Shown here: one piece after another, positions 54,574-64,000 of the stretch
How the letters are laid out: every line of letters starts with the position of its first letter
Numbering within the stretch: position 1 is the stretch's first letter
Origin: Vogesella urethralis
Lineage (GTDB): Bacteria > Pseudomonadota > Gammaproteobacteria > Burkholderiales > Chromobacteriaceae
Assembly (NCBI RefSeq): GCF_007644045.2
Contig: NZ_VMDW02000066.1
Coordinates: forward strand, 1-64,000
DNA: 64,000 nucleotides
Direction of reading: 5' to 3'
Position numbers and translations under genes: made by a program
Notes under the pieces: generated by a model
Seen by the model: only the letters and a program-made list of their open reading frames with translations
Database searches by the model: none
Told to the model about the DNA's origin: nothing

Positions 54574-55062
54574 ATGATCGAAGTTGGCATCGTGATGGGT
54601 AGCAACAGCGACTGGGAAGTCATGCAGAACGCCGCACGCGTACTGAAAGACTTCGGTGTTGCCTTTGAAACCCGCGTCGTCTCCGCCCACCGTACCCCCG
54701 ACCTGCTGTTCCAGTACGCCGATACCGCCGAAGCGCGTGGCCTGAAGGCCATCATCGCCGGCGCTGGTGGCGCCGCCCACCTGCCGGGCATGCTGGCAGC
54801 CAAGACCCACATCCCGGTGCTGGGTGTGCCGGTACCGTCCAAGTACCTGCGTGGCGAAGACTCGCTGCTGTCCATCGTGCAGATGCCGAAGGGCATTCCG
54901 GTGGCCACCTTCGCCATCGGCGAAGCCGGTGCCGCCAACGCCGCACTGTACGCCGTGGCCATGCTGGCCAACAGCCAGCCGGAGTTGGCCGCCAAACTGA
55001 AAGCTTTCCGCAAGCAGCAGGAAGAAACCGTGCTGGCCATGACCCTGCCGGAGGTGCAGTAA
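54574..55062 (+). CDS. purE: N5-carboxyaminoimidazole ribonucleotide mutase
   Basis: PurE converts N5-CAIR to CAIR in purine synthesis. I choose ATG 54574 ([17 protein letters not shown]); the frame is open upstream but that part has no conserved residues. The product has 162 residues, a class I PurE. The motifs [16 protein letters not shown] and [14 protein letters not shown] are present. Its stop overlaps the purK start (TAATG), matching the shared carboxylation step. Confidence 0.97.
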   Translation: MIEVGIVMGSNSDWEVMQNAARVLKDFGVAFETRVVSAHRTPDLLFQYADTAEARGLKAIIAGAGGAAHLPGMLAAKTHIPVLGVPVPSKYLRGEDSLLSIVQMPKGIPVATFAIGEAGAANAALYAVAMLANSQPELAAKLKAFRKQQEETVLAMTLPEVQ

Positions 55063-56192
55063 TGCCCGCCATCCTGCCACCGGCCATGCTGGGTATTCTC
55101 GGCGGTGGCCAGCTGGGCCGCATGTTCGTGACCGCTGCCAAGCGCATGGGCTACCGCGTGACGGTACTGGACCCGGATGCGAATGCACCGGCTGCCGACT
55201 TTGCCGACGTGCACCTGTGTGCCGCCTTTGACGACGCCGAGGCGCTGGCTACGCTGGCGCGCAGCTGTGCCGCCGTCACCACCGAGTTCGAAAACGTCAA
55301 CGCCGACGCCATGCGTCTGCTGGCCAAGACCACCCGCGTGTCGCCGTCCGGCGACTGCGTGGCCATTGCCCAGGACCGCATTGCCGAGAAAAGCTGGATC
55401 AACAAGGCCGGCCTGCCGACGGCGCCGTATCTGGCCATCGAGAGCGTGGAAGACATCCAGGTCGACCTGGCGCCCTACCTGCCGGGCATCCTCAAGACCG
55501 CGCGTCTGGGCTACGACGGCAAGGGCCAGGTACGCGTGAAAACCGCCGACGAAGCCCGCGCCGCTTACGCCAATCTGGGCGGCCAGGCCTGTGTGCTGGA
55601 AAAGATGCTGGACCTGAAGCTGGAAGTGTCCGCCATTGTCACCCGCACCAGCCCGGCGCAAGTGGCGGTGTTCCCGGTAGCGGAGAACATCCACAAGAAC
55701 GGCATTCTGGACGAGTCCATCGTACCGGCGCGCATTGCGCCCGAGTTGGCCGCACGCGCCCAGCAATACGCCAAGCAGCTGGCCGAGGCACTGGATTACG
55801 TCGGCGTACTGGCAGTGGAATTCTTTGTACTGGGCGACGACAGCCTGGTGGTAAACGAAATCGCACCGCGCCCGCACAACTCCGGCCACTACACCATCGA
55901 CGCTTGCGTCACCGACCAGTACCAGCAACAAGTGCGCGTCATGTGCGGCCTGCTGCCGGGCAATACCGGCCTGTTGTCACCGGTGGTGATGGTGAACCTG
56001 CTGGGCGATGTGTGGCAGGACGACGGTGGCGAGCCCAACTGGGCGGTGCTGATGGAAGCCCCCAACGCCCACCTGCACCTGTACGGTAAAAAGCAGGCGC
56101 GCGTTGGCCGCAAGATGGGCCACTACTGCGTGCTGGCAGCCAGCGTTGACGACGCGCTGGAACAGGCCCGTGCACTGAAAGATACGCTGTAA
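55062..56192 (+). CDS. purK: N5-carboxyaminoimidazole ribonucleotide synthase
   Basis: PurK makes N5-CAIR from AIR, bicarbonate and ATP. The 376-residue ATP-grasp product starts [21 protein letters not shown]. It contains [16 protein letters not shown] (ATP loop), [33 protein letters not shown] (read as the two halves EFFVL and [14 protein letters not shown]) and NLLGDVW. It overlaps purE by one base. One GTTGGCCGC copy lies at 55745 and another at 56103. Confidence 0.97.
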   Translation: MPAILPPAMLGILGGGQLGRMFVTAAKRMGYRVTVLDPDANAPAADFADVHLCAAFDDAEALATLARSCAAVTTEFENVNADAMRLLAKTTRVSPSGDCVAIAQDRIAEKSWINKAGLPTAPYLAIESVEDIQVDLAPYLPGILKTARLGYDGKGQVRVKTADEARAAYANLGGQACVLEKMLDLKLEVSAIVTRTSPAQVAVFPVAENIHKNGILDESIVPARIAPELAARAQQYAKQLAEALDYVGVLAVEFFVLGDDSLVVNEIAPRPHNSGHYTIDACVTDQYQQQVRVMCGLLPGNTGLLSPVVMVNLLGDVWQDDGGEPNWAVLMEAPNAHLHLYGKKQARVGRKMGHYCVLAASVDDALEQARALKDTL

Positions 56193-56200
56193 GCATTCAG

Positions 56201-56231
56201 GCGACGCCCACAAGGCGTCGCTTTTTGTTTT
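56201..56231 (+). terminator. Terminator after purK
   Basis: GCGACGCC (56201-56208), loop CACAA, GGCGTCGC (56214-56221), then TTTTTGTTTTG. It ends 14 bases before the purC start, so purC may need its own promoter or readthrough. Confidence 0.9.
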
Positions 56232-56245
56232 GTGAAGGAAGTTTC

Positions 56246-57109
56246 ATGACCCAACTGACCAGCCTGAAAAAAATCTACTCGGGTAAAGTACGCGACCTGT
56301 ACGAAATCGACGACCAGCGCATGCTGATGGTGGCCAGCGACCGCCTGTCCGCCTTCGACGTGATCCTGGACGACCCGATTCCGGGCAAGGGCCAGATCCT
56401 CACCGCCATCTCCAACTTCTGGTTCGATACGCTGAAAGACGTGGTGCCGAACCACCTCACCGGCGACAAAGTGGAAGACGTGGTGGCTGCGGCCGAGCTG
56501 CCGCTGGTAGCCGGCCGTGCCGTGGTGGCCAAGCGCCTGAAGCCGGTGATGATCGAAGCCGTGGTGCGCGGCTATCTGGCCGGCTCCGGCTGGAAGGAAT
56601 ACCAGAAGTCCGGCACCGTGTGCGGCATCGCGCTGCCGGCTGGCCTGCAGGAATCCAGCAAGCTGCCGCAGCCGATCTTCACCCCGTCCACCAAGGCGGC
56701 GGTGGGCGATCACGACGAGAACATCACCTACGCCCAGTGTGAAGCCATTGTTGGCACCGAGCTGGCCGCCAAGGTGCGTGACACCGCCATCCTGCTGTAC
56801 AAGACCGCTGCCGAGTTCGCGGCCAAGCGCGGCATCATCATTTGCGATACCAAGTTCGAGTTCGGTCTGGACGCCGACGGTACGCTGGTGCTGATGGACG
56901 AAGCGCTGACCCCGGATTCCAGCCGCTTCTGGCCGGCTGACAGCTATGCGGAAGGCAGCACCCCGCCGTCGTTCGACAAGCAGTTCGTGCGCGACTGGCT
57001 GGAGGCTTCCGGCTGGAACAAGCAGCCGCCGGCGCCGCAAGTGCCGCTGGACGTGCGCGAGAAAACCGCCGCCAAATACCGCGAAGCGCTCGAACGCCTG
57101 ACCGGCTGA
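56246..57109 (+). CDS. purC: SAICAR synthetase
   Basis: PurC joins CAIR and aspartate with ATP to give SAICAR. I choose ATG 56246 ([20 protein letters not shown]), with GAAGGAAG upstream; the frame is open from 56225 but the region before the ATG contains the terminator. The product has 287 residues and the longer SAICAR-synthetase form. The motifs [36 protein letters not shown] and [12 protein letters not shown] are intact. It follows purE-purK, which makes its substrate. Confidence 0.97.
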   Translation: MTQLTSLKKIYSGKVRDLYEIDDQRMLMVASDRLSAFDVILDDPIPGKGQILTAISNFWFDTLKDVVPNHLTGDKVEDVVAAAELPLVAGRAVVAKRLKPVMIEAVVRGYLAGSGWKEYQKSGTVCGIALPAGLQESSKLPQPIFTPSTKAAVGDHDENITYAQCEAIVGTELAAKVRDTAILLYKTAAEFAAKRGIIICDTKFEFGLDADGTLVLMDEALTPDSSRFWPADSYAEGSTPPSFDKQFVRDWLEASGWNKQPPAPQVPLDVREKTAAKYREALERLTG

Positions 57110-57153
57110 GCCTGTTACCACGGTTGGCCGCCAGGCTAGCCCTGGTCGTATCG

Positions 57154-57190
57154 ACACCCGTCGTCCACCTGCTGGACGGCGGGTGTTTTG
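57154..57190 (+). terminator. Terminator after purC
   Basis: ACACCCGTCGTCC (57154-57166) pairs with GGACGGCGGGTGT (57174-57186) with one wobble, followed by TTTTG. A GTTGGCCGC copy (57123-57131) lies between the stop and the hairpin. Confidence 0.88.
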
Positions 57191-57314
57191 CCATGGCGCT
57201 GCGGCGCGCGGCAGCCACGCTGGCAGATGCCGGGGCTGGCCGTAATTTTGCTGCTACAGCGCGGCACTGGTGGCATACTTGCCGTCTTTACGCATTATCG
57301 ATGGAGCCAAGTCG

Positions 57315-57893
57315 ATGGCCAGTCAGCCGATGTTGAGTACCGCCCGCCTGCAATTGCTGCCGCCCGAAGCGCCGTGGGCGCGTGCCGTGCGCGATTACCA
57401 GCTGCGCAACCGTGCGCACCTGGCGCCGTGGGAGCCTACCCGTGGCGACATGTACTTTACCGAGCTGTTCTGGGGCATGCGCCTGCGCGAGCACATCGAG
57501 GAGTTTCGCAACGGCCGTGGTGCGCTGTTTCTGGTGATGCACGACAAGCAGCCGGGGCAGGTAATCGGTACCGTTCACCTCAGCAATATCGTGCGCGGCG
57601 CCTTTCAGGCCTGCCACCTGGGCTACAGCATCGATCATGGCTTTGAAGGCCAGGGCATGATGGCGGAAGCGGTACAAGCGGTGATCGACTACGCGTTTGG
57701 CGAGCTGGCGTTGCACCGCATCCAGGCCAACTATCAGCCCAATAACGCACGCAGTGCCCGCCTGCTGGAAAAACTGGGCTTCGAAGTCGAAGGCCAGGCC
57801 AAGGATTACCTGTTCCTCAACGGCGCCTGGCGCGACCACGTGCTGACGTCCTTGCGCAATCCGGCCTTCGATACCAACCGCATGCGCAGTTGA
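57315..57893 (+). CDS. GNAT-family N-acetyltransferase, RimJ/RimL type
   Basis: The 192-residue product belongs to the acetyltransferase family that includes RimJ, which acetylates the N-terminus of S5. I choose ATG 57315 (MASQPMLSTARLQLLPPE), with GGAG eight bases upstream. The acetyl-CoA loop appears in LGYSIDHGFEGQGMMAEAVQ, and the family segment ALHRIQANYQPNNARSARLLEKLGF follows. RimJ itself is plausible, but RimL or an unrelated peptide target cannot be excluded. It stands alone between the purC terminator and sbtA. Confidence 0.88.
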   Translation: MASQPMLSTARLQLLPPEAPWARAVRDYQLRNRAHLAPWEPTRGDMYFTELFWGMRLREHIEEFRNGRGALFLVMHDKQPGQVIGTVHLSNIVRGAFQACHLGYSIDHGFEGQGMMAEAVQAVIDYAFGELALHRIQANYQPNNARSARLLEKLGFEVEGQAKDYLFLNGAWRDHVLTSLRNPAFDTNRMRS

Positions 57894-57953
57894 TGCGGTA
57901 GCCGCCGGGTTTCCCTGGTGCTATGGCGCGGTAAACCCCTGTTCAGCAAAGGG

Positions 57954-57988
57954 TTGGCGTTGCTTTTGCTTGCGTTATGATGGCGCCA
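57954..57988 (+). promoter_or_regulatory. Candidate promoter of sbtA-sbtB
   Basis: A -35 TTGGCG (57954-57959) and -10 TATGAT (57976-57981) lie 16 bases apart, giving a start near 57988, about 23 bases before sbtA. Confidence 0.45.
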
Positions 57989-58010
57989 ATCCATCTTGCG
58001 AGGCATTCCG

Positions 58011-58943
58011 ATGACGCTGGACCCCGTCGTACTGTTCTTCATCTTGGGCTTGTTGGCCGCGCTGGCCAAGTCCGACCTCAAACTGCCACCGGCGCTGTAC
58101 GAGACGCTGTCGGTGTTCCTGCTGATTGCCATTGGTCTGAAGGGCGGCGTGGCGCTGTCCAAGCTGGCCGGCGCTGCCGTGCTGTGGCAGGTAGCCAGCG
58201 TCATCCTGCTGGGCGCGGTGCTAACGCTGCTGGCTTTTGCCCTGTTGCGGCTGAAACTGGGCCGCGCCGACGCGGCGGCCACCGCCGCGCATTACGGTTC
58301 GGTCAGCGTAGTGACGTTTGCCGTGGCCACCGCCTACCTGGCGCGCCAAGGGGTGGAGGCAGAGCCGCAGCTGACGGTGTTTCTGGCGGTGATGGAAATG
58401 CCGGCGCTGGTGGTGGGCGTGTTGTTGGCACGGCTGGGTGGCGAGCGCCGCGTCAAGTGGGCACGGCTGGGCCACGAGGTGTTTTTGGGCAAGAGCATGG
58501 TGTTGCTGATCGGCGGCCTGCTGATCGGCTGGCTGGCCGGTGTCGACGGTATCAAGAGCCTGTCGCCGCTGTATATCGACCTGTTCAAGCCGGTGCTGTC
58601 GCTGTTTCTGCTGGAGATGGGCCTGCTGACCGCCGGCAAGCTGTCCGGCCTGCGCAAGAGCGGTGCATTCCTGGTGGCGATGGCGCTGCTGATGCCGTTG
58701 CTGTTTGCCGCAATCGGTCTGGGCGTGGCCATGCTGATGGGGCTGTCGGTGGGCGGGGCCATGCTGCTGGCCACGCTGTGCGCGTCGGCATCGTATATTG
58801 CCGCCCCGGCCGCCATGCGTATTGCCGTGCCGGAGGCCAACCCGGCCATCTCGCTGGCCGCCAGCCTGGGGGTGACCTTCCCGTTCAACCTGCTGCTGGG
58901 CATTCCGCTCTACCTGTGGCTGGCGCAGCTGGCCTACGCCTGA
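58011..58943 (+). CDS. sbtA: SbtA-type sodium-dependent bicarbonate transporter
   Basis: SbtA is an inner-membrane sodium-bicarbonate symporter first known from cyanobacteria. I choose ATG 58011 (MTLDPVVLFFILGLLAAL), with GAGG upstream. The product has 310 residues and about ten hydrophobic helices in two similar halves (LYETLSVFLLIAIGLKGGVAL; YIDLFKPVLSLFLLEMGLLTAG), typical of the family. GSVSVVTFAVATAYL and LCASASYIAAPAAMRIAVPEAN are the conserved core segments. The next gene encodes an SbtB-like PII protein 10 bases away, which strongly supports the assignment. Whether bicarbonate is the true substrate outside cyanobacteria is inference. Confidence 0.92.
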   Translation: MTLDPVVLFFILGLLAALAKSDLKLPPALYETLSVFLLIAIGLKGGVALSKLAGAAVLWQVASVILLGAVLTLLAFALLRLKLGRADAAATAAHYGSVSVVTFAVATAYLARQGVEAEPQLTVFLAVMEMPALVVGVLLARLGGERRVKWARLGHEVFLGKSMVLLIGGLLIGWLAGVDGIKSLSPLYIDLFKPVLSLFLLEMGLLTAGKLSGLRKSGAFLVAMALLMPLLFAAIGLGVAMLMGLSVGGAMLLATLCASASYIAAPAAMRIAVPEANPAISLAASLGVTFPFNLLLGIPLYLWLAQLAYA

Positions 58944-58953
58944 AAGGACCATC

Positions 58954-59256
58954 ATGCCGTTTCATAACAAAAAACTGCTGACCATCGTCACCGAGTCGGT
59001 GCTGGAAGAGCGCCTGGTGCGCGATATCCAGCGCCTGGGCGCCCACGGTTATACCGTGGTGGACGCGCGGGGCGGTGGCGCCCATGGCGTGCAGGGCGGG
59101 GCATGGAGCTTCGACCGCAATATCCGCATCGATGTGGTATGCGATGCACAAGTGGCAGAGGCCATCGCGCTGCGCTGCGAACAGGCCTACCTGGCCGACT
59201 ACGGCCTGATACTCTATGTGTCGGATGTCGGCGTACTGCGCGCCGACAAGTTCTGA
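58954..59256 (+). CDS. sbtB: SbtB-like PII-family regulator
   Basis: SbtB is a trimeric PII-like protein that binds adenine nucleotides and controls SbtA. The 100-residue product starts MPFHNKKLLTIVTESVLEER and has the PII-like fold pattern: HGYTVVDARGGGAHG before a short T loop, then NIRIDVVCD and DYGLILYVSDVGVL. Cyanobacterial SbtB often ends in a Cys-rich CGPDGC loop; this protein ends at RADKF and lacks it, so redox control by that loop is absent. AAAGG precedes the ATG, 10 bases after sbtA. Confidence 0.9.
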   Translation: MPFHNKKLLTIVTESVLEERLVRDIQRLGAHGYTVVDARGGGAHGVQGGAWSFDRNIRIDVVCDAQVAEAIALRCEQAYLADYGLILYVSDVGVLRADKF

Positions 59257-59274
59257 CCCCTACAAGGACCCATC

Positions 59275-60195
59275 ATGACGGCAAGCCAGGCCTTCACCCT
59301 CGCCGCAAGCGACGACGCCACCCTCCACGGCCTGTGCTGGCTGCCGGCCGGTACGCCACGCGCCGTGGTGGTGATCAGCCATGGTATGAGCGAACATGCC
59401 GGCCGCTACCACGCGCTGGCCGGGCACCTGGTGGCGGCCGGCTATGCCGTGTACGCGCACGACCACCGTGGTCACGGCCGCCATGCGGTCATTCCGGGCT
59501 GGTTTGCCGCCCACGGTGGCTGGCAGCAGGTGGTGGACGACCTGCGCACGGTGGTGGACTACGCCCGCCAGCGTCACGAGCGCCCGGTGGTTTTGTTCGG
59601 TCACAGCATGGGCAGTTTCATCGCCCGCGCCTTCATGCTGCGCCACGGTCAGCGGCTGGCCGGCCTGGTGCTGTCGGCGACCGGCTATCGCCAGCGCCAT
59701 CTGGCGCGCGTCATGCGCGGCGTGGCCAGGTTGGCCGCCAGGCTGGGGGGCGCCGACCGGCCTAACCCGTTCATGACTACGCTGGTGTTTGGCAGCTTCA
59801 ACCTGGGTTTCCTGCCGGCGCGTACCCGGCTGGACTGGCTCAGCCGCGACCCGGCGCAGGTCGACGCCTACATTGCCGACCCGCTATGCGGCCAACATCC
59901 TACCCCGCAGCTGTGGATAGATTTGTTTGGCGGCATCATCGATATGGAAAAAGGCGAGGCTGACGGCCGCGCCCTGCCCAAGGCGTGTCCGGTATGGTTG
60001 CAGGCCGGCAGCCGGGACCCGGTCAGCCTGGGCAAATTCGGGCTGGGGCAGTTGGCCAAACGCTATCGCGCCGCCGGCTTGCAGGACGTGACGGTCACGG
60101 TCTACCCGGGTGGCCGCCACGAGATGCACAACGAAACCAACCGTGCCCAACTGGAGGCCGACCTGCTGGCCTGGCTCAACCGCATCAGCGCCTGA
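59275..60195 (+). CDS. Alpha/beta hydrolase, monoacylglycerol lipase-like
   Basis: This is a serine hydrolase of the Hydrolase_4 (lysophospholipase/monoglyceride lipase) group. The product has 306 residues starting MTASQAFTLAASDD. The oxyanion region is ISHGMSEHAGRY, the nucleophile elbow GHSMGS gives Ser111, and the C-terminal catalytic His is in GGRHEMHNE. It follows sbtB after 18 bases with AAGGA and may be co-transcribed, but a link to bicarbonate is not evident. No signal peptide is seen. Confidence 0.92.
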   Translation: MTASQAFTLAASDDATLHGLCWLPAGTPRAVVVISHGMSEHAGRYHALAGHLVAAGYAVYAHDHRGHGRHAVIPGWFAAHGGWQQVVDDLRTVVDYARQRHERPVVLFGHSMGSFIARAFMLRHGQRLAGLVLSATGYRQRHLARVMRGVARLAARLGGADRPNPFMTTLVFGSFNLGFLPARTRLDWLSRDPAQVDAYIADPLCGQHPTPQLWIDLFGGIIDMEKGEADGRALPKACPVWLQAGSRDPVSLGKFGLGQLAKRYRAAGLQDVTVTVYPGGRHEMHNETNRAQLEADLLAWLNRISA

Positions 60196-60222
60196 ACGGT
60201 AGCCCGCTGCCGCCGGCATGAC

Positions 60223-60252
60223 AAAGCCCCGCGCCAAGACGCGGGGCTTTGC
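60223..60252. terminator. Bidirectional terminator between convergent genes
   Basis: AAAGCCCCGCG (60223-60233) pairs with CGCGGGGCTTT (60240-60250) with a 6-base loop. The A-rich and T-rich ends serve both the hydrolase and the minus-strand carbonic anhydrase gene. Confidence 0.9.
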
Positions 60253-60267
60253 ATTTGCGGGTAGCGC

Positions 60268-60819
60268 TCAGGCCTTGGGCAGCACCTGCTGAACGCTGCC
60301 GTCCAGTGCCATCAGGTAGGTTTCCACTTGCAGCTGCGGGTACTTGGCCAGAATCTGCTTGCGCAGCGCCATCAGGGTTTCGGCGTGGACCTGGGTTTCT
60401 TTCTCGGGTAGTTTGCCGAAGTCTTCGCCCAGTACCACCTTGTAGGCGCCGCAGTCACGGTGATCCAGAATCATCACCTTGTGGATGTGGTGCAGGCTGA
60501 TCGCCACGTCCAGGTGCTCCCAGAACGCCTGGTTCCAGGCCGGAAACTTGCTGGTGATGGCGCCCAGCGAGGCGCCGGCCAGCACGATGTGGTCGTACTT
60601 GTTTTTCATGCCGCGGCCTGCCATGAAGGCTTCGGTCTCGTCGACCAGCCGGTAGTCCATGCACGACAGCAACAGCGCGTCGGTACCGCCGGCAGCGTCA
60701 GCCGTGGCGGGCAGGAAGCTGCCCAGCAGCGCGGCGCTACCGCCTAGCGTGGCCAGCTGTACAAAACGACGACGCCCGAGCTGGGTGGTGGCGAGTTCAA
60801 TTTGATGGCTTTGGCACAT
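60268..60819 (-). CDS. Tat-exported beta-class carbonic anhydrase
   Basis: The enzyme should interconvert carbon dioxide and bicarbonate. I choose ATG 60819 (MCQSHQIELATTQLGRRRF), with GGAG nine bases upstream; longer readings lack support. The product has 183 residues. A twin-arginine signal is clear: GRRRFVQ (Arg16-Arg17) then a hydrophobic segment to about residue 41 (ATADAAGG). Zinc ligands of the beta class appear as Cys53 (LSCMDYR, with the Asp55-Arg57 dyad), His120 and Cys123 (LDHRDCGAYK). A folded zinc enzyme is a sensible Tat cargo. The catalytic domain is shorter than usual (about 140 residues). It faces the sbtAB genes, suggesting a shared role in inorganic carbon supply. Confidence 0.9.
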   Translation of the reverse strand: MCQSHQIELATTQLGRRRFVQLATLGGSAALLGSFLPATADAAGGTDALLLSCMDYRLVDETEAFMAGRGMKNKYDHIVLAGASLGAITSKFPAWNQAFWEHLDVAISLHHIHKVMILDHRDCGAYKVVLGEDFGKLPEKETQVHAETLMALRKQILAKYPQLQVETYLMALDGSVQQVLPKA

Positions 60820-60912
60820 GTGGCGCTCCCTGATTTTATGGAAATGTGCACTCATTCTAGGCGATTCCGCGCCCGCCGCGCGGTGTTCATTTGTCATGGC
60901 GCGGTGCGCGCA

Positions 60913-63046
<2,134 letters not shown>

Positions 63047-63117
63047 TGATTTATTGAACAAGCGCTCGACAGGCGGGGCAGTGAATGCGTCCCGACCGTA
63101 TTGTCAGTAGGCGAGGG

Positions 63118-63147
63118 GACTGCCGCATTTTGCGGCAGTCTTTTTTT
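63118..63147 (+). terminator. Terminator after fadH
   Basis: GACTGCCGCA (63118-63127) and TGCGGCAGTC (63131-63140) are perfect arms with a TTT loop, followed by seven T. Confidence 0.93.
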
Positions 63148-63388
63148 ATTCTCTTGTTATATTCTTTTGGCATTTCAATTGAATGAATTGCGGCATTTTT
63201 GCCATAAAAAAACTAATTGCCGCTAAAATTTGCCCAAATCAAAAATTCATATTTATTGAAATGCTAGATTGGGCGGCGCAGTTCGCGTTACATTCATAAG
63301 CGATGGCCTGAACTATTTAAACGCAGGTCACGGGGTTTGCTGTCTGCGTGACGAGTGAATTACCACCAAAATGATAAGGGAATGCCGA
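63148..63388. other. AT-rich intergenic region with nested inverted repeats
   Basis: No gene is visible. The stretch 63141-63265 is far more AT-rich than the rest of the window. GCATTTCAAT (63170-63179) and ATTGAAATGC (63255-63264) are perfect complements 75 bases apart, and GCGGCA/TGCCGC repeats nest inside. It may hold the promoter and regulator sites of the next gene; no firm boxes were assigned. Confidence 0.5.
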
Positions 63389-64000
63389 ATGGCCAGAAAA
63401 TTCCTGTTGCTGTGTCTGGCTTGTTGCTGTCTGGCCCCGGCTGCGTTCGCGGCAGACATGCTGGTGCTGGGCGTCGTGCCGTATCTGTCGGCACGCAAGC
63501 TGGCTGAGCTGTACGAGCCGATGCGGGCTCAATTGCAGTTGTCGCTGGGCACACCGGTGCTGCTGGAGTCTGCTCCCGATTACCAGAGCTACCTGGAGCG
63601 TACCCGCAAAGGGCGCTACGACATTATCGCCACCTCGCCATATTTTGGCCGACTCGCGCAGCTTGACTACGGCTATATCCCGCTGGCCCGTCCGCTAACC
63701 AATCTCGAGCCCCTGCTGGTGACCCGTCTTGATGGCCCGCAGGAGGTAGACGCCTTGCGTAACAAGGTGGTGTCGACCAGTGACAAGCTGGCTAACCTTA
63801 CCCTCGCGGCGCACCGCTATCTGTCGCAGAACGGGCTGGAACCCGGACGCGACGTGACCATCCGCCCCGCCGGCAGCCACGCCAACTCGGTACAAGCGTT
63901 GCTGAATGGCGAGTCCGAAGCGGCCATCATTTCGGTGACGGCGATGCGGCAACTGCACCCGGGCACCACGGCACGGGTGCGCATCATGAAGCGTTTGCCA
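63389..64000 (+). CDS. PhnD-like periplasmic substrate-binding protein, 3' end outside window
   Basis: The frame is open from ATG 63389 to the window end (204 codons). AAGGG (63376-63380) suits this start; an in-frame ATG at 63371 lies before it and is rejected. The product begins MARKFLLLCLACCCLAPAAF, a signal peptide with cleavage near AFA-AD. The mature part resembles the phosphate/phosphonate-binding (PhnD-like) family: LGVVPYLSARKLAELYEPM, YDIIATSPYFGRL and GSHANSVQALLNGESEAAII. Such domains also occur as sensor parts of histidine kinases and diguanylate cyclases, so the full protein may be larger than a transporter component. Confidence 0.8.
   Translation, partial: MARKFLLLCLACCCLAPAAFAADMLVLGVVPYLSARKLAELYEPMRAQLQLSLGTPVLLESAPDYQSYLERTRKGRYDIIATSPYFGRLAQLDYGYIPLARPLTNLEPLLVTRLDGPQEVDALRNKVVSTSDKLANLTLAAHRYLSQNGLEPGRDVTIRPAGSHANSVQALLNGESEAAIISVTAMRQLHPGTTARVRIMKRLP

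Overview
The window is chromosomal core DNA from a betaproteobacterium. Protein sequences and gene order point to the order Neisseriales, and more likely the Chromobacterium/Vogesella/Aquitalea side than Neisseria itself, because tolR-tolA-tolB-pal and a ribose operon are present and the Neisseria uptake word occurs only once. I see no insertion sequence, phage gene, integrase or CRISPR array.

Layout. (1) 1-9705: a tRNA-Thr, then rplJ-rplL-rpoB-rpoC, ending in a strong terminator. (2) 9707-28070: the str, S10, spc and alpha ribosomal operons in one direction (rpsL-rpsG-fusA-tuf-rpsJ, rplC to rpsQ, rplN to rpmJ, rpsM-rpsK-rpsD-rpoA-rplQ). Internal promoters and hairpins at 14490, 19213 and 25123 cut the block into separate transcription units. 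(3) 28205-29929: a Cache-domain chemoreceptor whose ribosome binding site can pair with an upstream arm. (4) 37178-30060, minus strand: a CPA2 antiporter without its usual C-terminal domain, then miaB, a YciI protein, a small lipoprotein, phoH, ybeY, corC and lnt. (5) 37430-44046: a DUF2061 membrane protein and a ribose operon rbsK-D-A-C-B followed by a LacI-family regulator; a LacI-type operator lies upstream of rbsK. (6) 44081-49519: a UvrD/Rep helicase, a response regulator fused to TPR repeats coupled to an unknown two-TM protein, and DUF3460. (7) 49595-54429: an O-methyltransferase and tolR-tolA-tolB-pal-cpoB, with no tolQ in front. (8) 54574-57109: purE-purK-purC. (9) 57315-64000: a GNAT acetyltransferase, an SbtA-SbtB bicarbonate module, an alpha/beta hydrolase, a Tat-exported beta carbonic anhydrase on the other strand, fadH behind a nested palindromic operator, and the start of a PhnD-like binding protein cut by the window end.

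The most striking signal is not a gene. The 9-mer GTTGGCCGC (or its complement GCGGCCAAC) occurs 42 times by my hand count, where base composition predicts about one. Copies lie on both strands, inside genes and between them, and four intergenic sites carry head-to-head inverted pairs that form hairpins. This is how DNA uptake sequences behave in Neisseria and Pasteurellaceae, but the word differs from the Neisseria word, so it may be an undescribed uptake-sequence dialect or another genome-wide motif.
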